From: a bacterium
Lineage (GTDB): Bacteria > B130-G9
Assembly: GCA_035527515.1 (NCBI GenBank)
Contig: DATLAJ010000122.1
Coordinates: 1 to 6,796, forward strand
Direction: 5' to 3'
Length of the DNA: 6,796 bases
Shown here: positions 1-4,406 of the stretch, piece after piece
Layout of the letters: every line of letters begins with the position of its first letter
Numbering within the stretch: the stretch's first letter is position 1
Translations under genes and position numbers: made by a program
The notes under the pieces: generated by a model
The model's input: only the letters and a program-made list of their open reading frames with translations
The model's database searches: none
Told to the model about the DNA's origin: nothing

Positions 1-69
1 CTAGAGGTTGGAGACGAGCTCGGCCCACCGCACGCTCGAGGCCCCCGAAGCATCGGCGTGATGGGGCTC

Positions 70-834
70 TCAATATGACAGCGAGCGTTGCTGCTCCTGC
101 ACCTTCACCCCCTTTGGAGGCACAAATGTGAACAGAGAGTCAGCTAGCTCGCGATTGAGCTTGACCTTCGTGAACTTGATGGACGTCGTATCGCCGTTCT
201 TCTCGACGGAGTTCAGGCGAGTAGGCAAGCCCGTTTCCTTGCTGATGACAATCCGCAGCCTTGCGATCAGCCTTGCCATGGACTCATCCTTCGGCCTCAG
301 TTCGACCTCGAAATCGCTCGCCGTCTGCCCAATCAGCTCGATCGAGAACGAATCGGCGAGGTCACACAGCGGCCGCTCGAAACCCAGGCAGAGCTTCTCA
401 AAGACACGGCTTTGGGTCTTGAACTTCTCCATGTCATAGACCTCGGCCTGTTCAAGGGCCGGGAAGTAGAGCCATATTCTCTTCCCATCGGAGATCGTGT
501 AGCTCTCGTCAGGGGGAAGATAGTGCCAGGCGAACTTGCGGTCTGCCTTGTATAGAAACGTGCCCTTCGAGATAACAGGCTCAATCAGCATCGCCAGGTG
601 CTTCTCCTGCACGAACTCGGCCTTCACCGACCGCAACCTATCGATCTTGGCGCGGGTCTGCTCTAACAGCCTCATCGCCGAGTCATGCCGGTCCTGGGCC
701 TCGGCAGAGGTTTTCTTGGGAGGCGTTTGTTTCACAGCGCCCGCAAGAGGTGCCGTGATGCCGGAAACCATAAGCATTAGAACTGCAATCGCTGGCGCAA
801 GCGCCCGCGCGATGTTCTGACTGAGTGTAATCAT
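70..834 (-). CDS. LolA-like outer-membrane lipoprotein carrier protein (periplasmic)
   Basis: The 254-residue product has an N-terminal Sec signal peptide: Arg10, a hydrophobic core at about residues 11-31, and probable cleavage after Ala-Gly-Ala at 31-33. No lipobox Cys is seen, so a soluble periplasmic protein is expected. The mature part matches the LolA/LolB fold family. It has F74-V-Q near the start of the barrel, SKGTF at 89-93, FAWHY at 101-105 followed by a Pro-Pro turn, SDGKRIW at 115-121, and a late F-T-F-V-P-P-K-G segment at 235-242. LolA proteins carry lipoproteins or related lipidated cargo from the inner to the outer membrane. The ATG overlaps the stop of the upstream gene as ATGA and has no clear Shine-Dalgarno sequence, so translation is probably coupled. 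Two mature cysteines (149, 157) sit close enough for a disulfide. Family assignment is firm; orthology to housekeeping LolA is not, because the gene sits in a biosynthetic-looking operon and may serve specialised cargo. Confidence 0.85.
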   Translation of the reverse strand: MITLSQNIARALAPAIAVLMLMVSGITAPLAGAVKQTPPKKTSAEAQDRHDSAMRLLEQTRAKIDRLRSVKAEFVQEKHLAMLIEPVISKGTFLYKADRKFAWHYLPPDESYTISDGKRIWLYFPALEQAEVYDMEKFKTQSRVFEKLCLGFERPLCDLADSFSIELIGQTASDFEVELRPKDESMARLIARLRIVISKETGLPTRLNSVEKNGDTTSIKFTKVKLNRELADSLFTFVPPKGVKVQEQQRSLSY

Positions 835-2207
835 CGGCGCATAAAGCTGTTTTGTGCTCTGCTGGCTACTTCGATCATCAGAGTGTCCAGCTCGCCGTCG
901 CCTCCGACGACCTCGGGGACGTTGTCCATGAAAACGACCTCAAGGCCGTTGTCAATCGCTATCTTGGCCGCAACATCAACCGATGCAGCCTTAAGTTCTG
1001 TAATCAGGATATCCGCTTCGGGGAACTCGGATACTGCGTGAGCGAGCTCCTGTTGCAGCCGAGGCCTGTTGGAGAGGCTATGGCTCGCGAAGAGCACCTC
1101 GCACCCGTAAGCCGCTGACAGATGCTTAGTTATGATGTCCTGGGATGCCTCAGGCACAGTCGTGGCAACGATGGCCCTCTTCTTGGCAACGTCTATCAAC
1201 GGCTTCGGTCGAAAGACTGTCCAGACAACCTCGATCGTGGGGTTGATCTCCCTGATTGCCCTGTCCAGCTTCGCAACCTTCCTAAGATTGGCCGAAGGCG
1301 CCTCACAAAGCGTTATGACCGCGAGGCTTGCGCGACGGATTCTATATGGCCCCATGTATCCGGCTATGTAGTCCAGCGGCTGATTTGCGCCGACAACGAC
1401 CACCGTCTCCTCCGTTGCGACGTCCGGAAACGACGCGCCGCTGCCCTCGAATATGACGAGATTAACAGGTAGCTCGTTTGCTATCATGACCCCTTGGGGC
1501 ACAGTGGACAAGAAGACCTTGCCCGAGAACCCGCCGCCGCAACGCCTGCACCCGATTGTCGGTATGCGAGACATGAGAGCGTCCTCGAAGTGATCGGACG
1601 AGGCGTGAACGCCCTTTGCGCTCATGTCGATAAGGTAGCTGGGCGTTATCTCGAGCTCGTCCCCTCTTATGACCTCAGGTTCAGCCGGACCGCCCCTGCC
1701 CATAGTTACGATGCAGGGCAGCCAAGTCCTTTCGTCCTCCGTCTCCTCTCCACTCAAGACTCGCGCCATAAACGCCGCCACGGCGGTCTTGCCGATCCGC
1801 TTGCCCGTCCCGATGACTGCAATTGAGGGCTTGCGGCAGAGTCTCGGGAATCTGGGCGGTGTGAACTCGAAGTCCGGACCCTTGTAAACAACACCGCAAC
1901 TGAGGACCTCACACGCCATCGCCATGCGCTCGTGATACCCAACAACCGGCTCGTCAGAAAGATCAAACACCACGTCAGGCTGAAACTCCTCTATCGCGCG
2001 ACGAATACCAAGAAGCGGCGACTCTGGCAGTATCACGGGAACCTCGAGCTGCCTGAGGTCCTCGGGCACGCCGATCTTCTCCGTCCCACCGATGAAGACG
2101 GCCGCCACCACCTCGTAGCCCATGTCCTCGCCAAGCTGCGCGAGCGCCGCCCGCGTCACAGGGAGATAGTGCTCACCATCGACCAACGCGACGGTCTTCC
2201 TACCCAT
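831..2207 (-). CDS. Cyclic 2,3-diphosphoglycerate synthetase-like P-loop protein
   Basis: The 458-residue protein resembles cyclic 2,3-diphosphoglycerate synthetase. In methanogenic archaea that enzyme uses ATP to close 2,3-diphosphoglycerate into its cyclic phosphoanhydride, a thermoprotective solute. Visible signatures are the N-terminal V-D-G-E-H-Y at 9-14, F-I-G-G-T-E-K at 38-44, and a phosphate-binding loop GTGKRIGKT at 133-141 with the same spacing as the dethiobiotin-synthetase P-loop. Further conserved-looking segments are G-R-G-G-P at 170-174, a Cys/Gly-rich C-R-R-C-G-G-G at 220-226, and F-E-G-S-G at 253-257. The length fits the roughly 460-residue archaeal enzyme. The ATG at 2207 is preferred over an in-frame start 90 bases upstream: it has AGGGGA seven bases before it and begins at the family's usual first residues, and the longer form would run 79 bases into the previous gene. 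The gene lies third in the operon. The family call is from memory of motifs; the substrate in this bacterium is unknown. Confidence 0.72.
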   Translation of the reverse strand: MGRKTVALVDGEHYLPVTRAALAQLGEDMGYEVVAAVFIGGTEKIGVPEDLRQLEVPVILPESPLLGIRRAIEEFQPDVVFDLSDEPVVGYHERMAMACEVLSCGVVYKGPDFEFTPPRFPRLCRKPSIAVIGTGKRIGKTAVAAFMARVLSGEETEDERTWLPCIVTMGRGGPAEPEVIRGDELEITPSYLIDMSAKGVHASSDHFEDALMSRIPTIGCRRCGGGFSGKVFLSTVPQGVMIANELPVNLVIFEGSGASFPDVATEETVVVVGANQPLDYIAGYMGPYRIRRASLAVITLCEAPSANLRKVAKLDRAIREINPTIEVVWTVFRPKPLIDVAKKRAIVATTVPEASQDIITKHLSAAYGCEVLFASHSLSNRPRLQQELAHAVSEFPEADILITELKAASVDVAAKIAIDNGLEVVFMDNVPEVVGGDGELDTLMIEVASRAQNSFMRR

Positions 2208-2214
2208 GTCTCTT

Positions 2215-2220
2215 TCCCCT
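2215..2220 (-). promoter_or_regulatory. Ribosome-binding site deciding the diphosphoglycerate synthetase-like ATG start
   Basis: AGGGGA lies seven bases before the ATG at 2207 and overlaps the TAG stop of the radical SAM gene (2221-2219). It supports the 458-residue product over a version 30 residues longer. Confidence 0.7.
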
Positions 2221-3619
2221 ATTTCTCGTAATCGTGAAGGACAATGCGCCTGAAGATAGAGAAAAACGCCCTCACGTGCATCGTGAGCTCCTTCCAAGAC
2301 GTTATTCTCGAAGCCCGCCTAAGCATATAGCCCGGACGAAGATAAAACTCCCTATACGCACGGTTGCGAAGCTCCCATATCTTCTCAGTCGAGAGGTTCC
2401 CGGTCGGCAGCTTCGGATGGGCCACGTCATCAAACAGGTCCCACTCAGTAAGAACCGTGCCGTCGCTGCGAACCGCCTCGCCCAGCTTGGTGCCCGGATG
2501 AGGCATTGGGAGTGAAAACGCTGCGACGTCAGGATTAAGCTCCTTGGCAAAAGATATGGTTTTAAGCACCGTATCCTCGCTCTCGCCTGGCATCCCTATT
2601 ATGAAGAACCCGTTGGTTGCGATCTTGTGCTTACGACATAGCGAAAACGCTCGCCTGGTCTGTTCAAGTGTGATCCCCTTCGACATCGTCTGAAGGATGT
2701 GCTCGTCGCCGCTCTCGACTCCGAACTGGATGGTATGACATCCTGACTCCTTCATCAACGAGATGCGCTCCTCGTCGATGATATCGACGCGCGACTGACA
2801 CATCCAGACGATGTCGAGCCGAGCGTCGATCATCTTCTCACAGACCTCCTTCAGGTGGTCCCGGTTTGCCCCGAAGCTGGAATCCTGAAACAGCACTTCC
2901 TTGACCCCGAGCGACCTGATGAACATCAGCTCCTCAATAACATTGTCAACGTCCCTCAGCTTGAAACCGAGCGTCGCAGGGATACAGAACGTGCAGTGGA
3001 ATGGGCAGCCCATGCTCGTAAGTGCCGCTGTATAGACGCGCCGCTTCGACAACGGGAAAAGATACCGCTTGAGTGGGAAGAGGTCGTGCCTCGGGACGGG
3101 ATACGAGAACTTTGTGCGGCGCGTGCGCTCGCAGGCCGTTATCTCCCCGTCCTTGCGATAGATGAAGTTCTTGAGGTTCTCGGTATCCCCTTGCAGATAT
3201 TTCAGAATGTCCGGCTCCGTGAAATCGAGCATCACCGCGTCGATCTGCGGGAACTGCTCCATCGCGCTCTTGCCCTTGAAAAGAAGGAACCCACCGTTGG
3301 CGATCGTCGTCATCCCAAGCTCGTCTTTGAGCCGCTTGGCAAACGCGAAATCCTTGTTCCAGGATGCCGAACAGGTCAGGAAAATCACCGCGTCCGCACC
3401 CATCTTGCTGATGCGCTCGAAGCTCTTCTCGAACGACAGCCGCTCTGCTATTGCATCGAGCACGAACAGGTCGTGGTGGTCCTTGAGATAGCCGCTCTGG
3501 ACCAGCAGATCGACCTGCGGCCAGTAGTAGCTCGTCTTGCTGACCGATGTGCAGTACTTATCTCTGGCGTAGAGCTTTTCGCCGGGAGGGTTTAGTAGGA
3601 GGACTTTGCGACGGGTCAC
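2219..3619 (-). CDS. B12-binding-type radical SAM enzyme
   Basis: The 466-residue protein has two parts. Residues 1-145 form a Rossmann-like cobalamin-binding-type domain that opens with K-V-L-L-L-N-P-P at 5-12. It lacks the classic D-x-H-x-x-G cobalamin motif, which is common in class B radical SAM enzymes. Residues about 195-400 form the radical SAM barrel, with the cluster motif CxxxCxxC at Cys205, Cys209 and Cys212, G-V-E-S-G at 300-304 and G-M-P-G-E at 342-346. A basic tail with Y-L-R-P-G-Y-M-L-R-R at 426-435 is typical of the BchE/HpnP/HpnR-like group, which methylates, cyclises or otherwise modifies lipids and other hydrophobic metabolites. The GTG start at 3619 is chosen because AGGTGA lies seven bases upstream and the domain begins immediately. 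A longer in-frame start at 3724 would overlap the preceding gene by 98 bases and adds no family sequence. The reaction here cannot be read from sequence; a C-methyltransferase or a B12-independent activity are both possible. Confidence 0.88.
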   Translation of the reverse strand: MTRRKVLLLNPPGEKLYARDKYCTSVSKTSYYWPQVDLLVQSGYLKDHHDLFVLDAIAERLSFEKSFERISKMGADAVIFLTCSASWNKDFAFAKRLKDELGMTTIANGGFLLFKGKSAMEQFPQIDAVMLDFTEPDILKYLQGDTENLKNFIYRKDGEITACERTRRTKFSYPVPRHDLFPLKRYLFPLSKRRVYTAALTSMGCPFHCTFCIPATLGFKLRDVDNVIEELMFIRSLGVKEVLFQDSSFGANRDHLKEVCEKMIDARLDIVWMCQSRVDIIDEERISLMKESGCHTIQFGVESGDEHILQTMSKGITLEQTRRAFSLCRKHKIATNGFFIIGMPGESEDTVLKTISFAKELNPDVAAFSLPMPHPGTKLGEAVRSDGTVLTEWDLFDDVAHPKLPTGNLSTEKIWELRNRAYREFYLRPGYMLRRASRITSWKELTMHVRAFFSIFRRIVLHDYEK

Positions 3620-3626
3620 TTGCGCC

Positions 3627-3632
3627 TCACCT
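3627..3632 (-). promoter_or_regulatory. Ribosome-binding site deciding the radical SAM GTG start
   Basis: AGGTGA lies seven bases before the GTG at 3619 and contains the TGA stop of the acyltransferase. It supports the shorter 466-residue radical SAM start and suggests coupled translation. Confidence 0.7.
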
Positions 3633-4259
3633 ATTTCGCAGCTCAGGATACGCCATACCTTTTGAGCCGTGAATGCAGCGTAGGTCTTTGACCATACCCA
3701 AAACCCTCGCTGGGCTGCCCGCAACTACCGTGCCAGGCTCAACATCTCGAATGACGACCGCGCCAGCCCCGATAATAGCGCCCTCGCCTATCACTACACG
3801 CGGGAGTATGCTGGCGTTGAGCCCTATCCGCGCGCCCGTCTTGATCGTCGGCCCCAGCATGCACTCAGTGCAGATAGGGTGCAGGTCGTTCGCTATCATG
3901 ACGCCAGGTGCGAGAAACACGTCGTCCTCGATCGTTGTGAACTGAGCGATGTACACACCTGTGTGTATTTTAACCCTGCTCCCAATCTTGCAGCCGTAAT
4001 CGACCACCGAATTGCTCCAAATGCTCACCTCGTCACCGATCTCGTTCTCCTCGCGAACCACAACGTTGTGACCTGTCTCGAAATCGCGACCGATGGTCGA
4101 GCCCAAATAAAGCACCGTCCCGCTGCGCAATCTCGCCCCGGGTCCCACAATGAGGCGTTTATTCTTGATCTCCCTCGCAGGCGGATAGCCCAAGAGCACG
4201 CCAGCATCCACCTGGCGAGGCGCCAAGACACTTACGTCAGAATTACGCTCTACAACCAT
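3627..4259 (-). CDS. Hexapeptide-repeat (left-handed beta-helix) acyltransferase
   Basis: The 210-residue protein is built almost entirely of hexapeptide turns, from L-I-V-G-P-G at 36-41 to the closing turn around I-I-G-A-G-A at 162-167. It ends with the family signature G-T-V-V-A-G-S-P-A-R-V at 176-186. This is the WbbJ/NeuD/WbpD-type acetyl- or acyl-transferase fold, usually trimeric, with the CoA donor bound between subunits. Members acylate sugars, nucleotide sugars or amino-sugar groups for surface polysaccharides and glycolipids. His64 lies where a catalytic His is often found, which is inference. An unusual feature is H-P-I-C-T-E-C at 127-133 together with Cys195, which might bind metal. 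It is the first gene of the operon, behind a strong promoter. The start is uncertain: the ATG at 4259 has no Shine-Dalgarno sequence, and a TTG two codons upstream (4265) has none either. Its stop codon TGA forms part of the ribosome-binding site of the radical SAM gene. Confidence 0.85.
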   Translation of the reverse strand: MVVERNSDVSVLAPRQVDAGVLLGYPPAREIKNKRLIVGPGARLRSGTVLYLGSTIGRDFETGHNVVVREENEIGDEVSIWSNSVVDYGCKIGSRVKIHTGVYIAQFTTIEDDVFLAPGVMIANDLHPICTECMLGPTIKTGARIGLNASILPRVVIGEGAIIGAGAVVIRDVEPGTVVAGSPARVLGMVKDLRCIHGSKGMAYPELRNR

Positions 4260-4284
4260 ATTCAACGTTCAATTGGGGGCACAT
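4243..4284 (-). CDS. Possible 13-codon leader ORF overlapping the acyltransferase start
   Basis: On the minus strand an ATG at 4284, with a short AGG five bases upstream, opens a frame reading MCPQLNVEYGCRA before TAA at 4245-4243. It lies inside the predicted leader and runs across the acyltransferase ATG (4259) in a different frame. Because the acyltransferase lacks its own Shine-Dalgarno sequence, ribosomes ending the short ORF could re-initiate nearby. No poly-residue attenuator pattern is visible, and an ORF this short can arise by chance. Confidence 0.2.
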   Translation of the reverse strand: MCPQLNVEYGCRA

Positions 4285-4319
4285 TACTACCTAAGACCTA
4301 TCCTCTTCAATTCTCGCCA

Positions 4320-4348
4320 ATTATCCTTGCACAGATTCTACCTGTCAA
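4320..4348 (-). promoter_or_regulatory. Sigma-70-type promoter of the acyltransferase operon
   Basis: Read on the minus strand, TTGACA (4348-4343) matches the -35 consensus perfectly. It is followed by a 17-base spacer and GATAAT (4325-4320), which differs from TATAAT by one base. Transcription would start near 4313, giving a leader of about 50 bases before the acyltransferase. The position, between the methyltransferase stop and the first gene of the four-gene run, supports it as the operon promoter. The spacing and both hexamers are seen directly; activity is inferred. Confidence 0.75.
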
Positions 4349-4366
4349 CCGACAGGCCGCACGGCC
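4341..4366. promoter_or_regulatory. Two abutting inverted repeats over and upstream of the -35 box (possible operator)
   Basis: The first repeat, cctgtc-aacc-gacagg (4341-4356), has perfect six-base arms around a four-base centre, and its left arm and centre cover the -35 hexamer. The second, ggccg-ca-cggcc (4355-4366), has perfect five-base arms and shares two bases with the first. Repressor operators often sit in this position, so binding here could block RNA polymerase. Alternatively the arms could form RNA hairpins at the end of the methyltransferase transcript. No run of T follows on either strand, so an intrinsic terminator is unlikely. Confidence 0.4.
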
Positions 4367-4391
4367 AGGGCATATCGAAAGAAGATAGGCG

Positions 4392-4401
4392 CCGACGTCG
4401 G
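4392..4401. repeat. Ten-base perfect palindrome ccgacgtcgg after the methyltransferase stop
   Basis: The palindrome lies five bases beyond the methyltransferase stop codon on the minus strand and overlaps another small palindrome, ggcgcc (4388-4393). It has no loop and no T-tract, so it is not a normal terminator. It could be a protein-binding site or chance in GC-rich sequence. Confidence 0.25.
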
Positions 4402-4406
4402 AATGA

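Noticed and set aside
41-70. GC-rich imperfect inverted repeat (gcccc with ggggc) after the LolA-like gene, as a terminator
   Set aside because: The loop is long, the stem has a bulge, and no T-tract follows on the minus strand.
1-72. In-frame continuation of the LolA-like gene past its TGA to TAG at 1-3, as possible read-through
   Set aside because: The protein already ends at the normal LolA length after the final strand, and the 22 extra codons show no conserved feature.
1-78. A plus-strand frame open from the window edge to TGA at 76-78, possibly the tail of a converging gene
   Set aside because: Only 25 codons are visible and no motif is recognisable. Another frame on the minus strand is open over the same stretch, so coding cannot be claimed.
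2208-2297. A 30-residue N-terminal extension of the synthetase-like protein
   Set aside because: It overlaps the radical SAM gene, lacks family sequence, and the internal ATG has a good ribosome-binding site at the family start.
2855-3595. A 246-codon open frame on the plus strand inside the radical SAM gene
   Set aside because: It lies wholly antisense to a gene with clear motifs, its translation is Arg/Glu/Leu-rich with no recognisable domain, and such shadows are expected opposite GC-biased coding sequence.
3620-3724. A 35-residue N-terminal extension of the radical SAM protein
   Set aside because: It overlaps the end of the acyltransferase; the GTG at 3619 has AGGTGA seven bases upstream and directly precedes the conserved first strand.
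3879-4388. A 169-codon plus-strand frame across the acyltransferase start and promoter region
   Set aside because: It is antisense to the beta-helix gene for most of its length, shows no family motif and runs through the promoter; it is best explained as a shadow frame.
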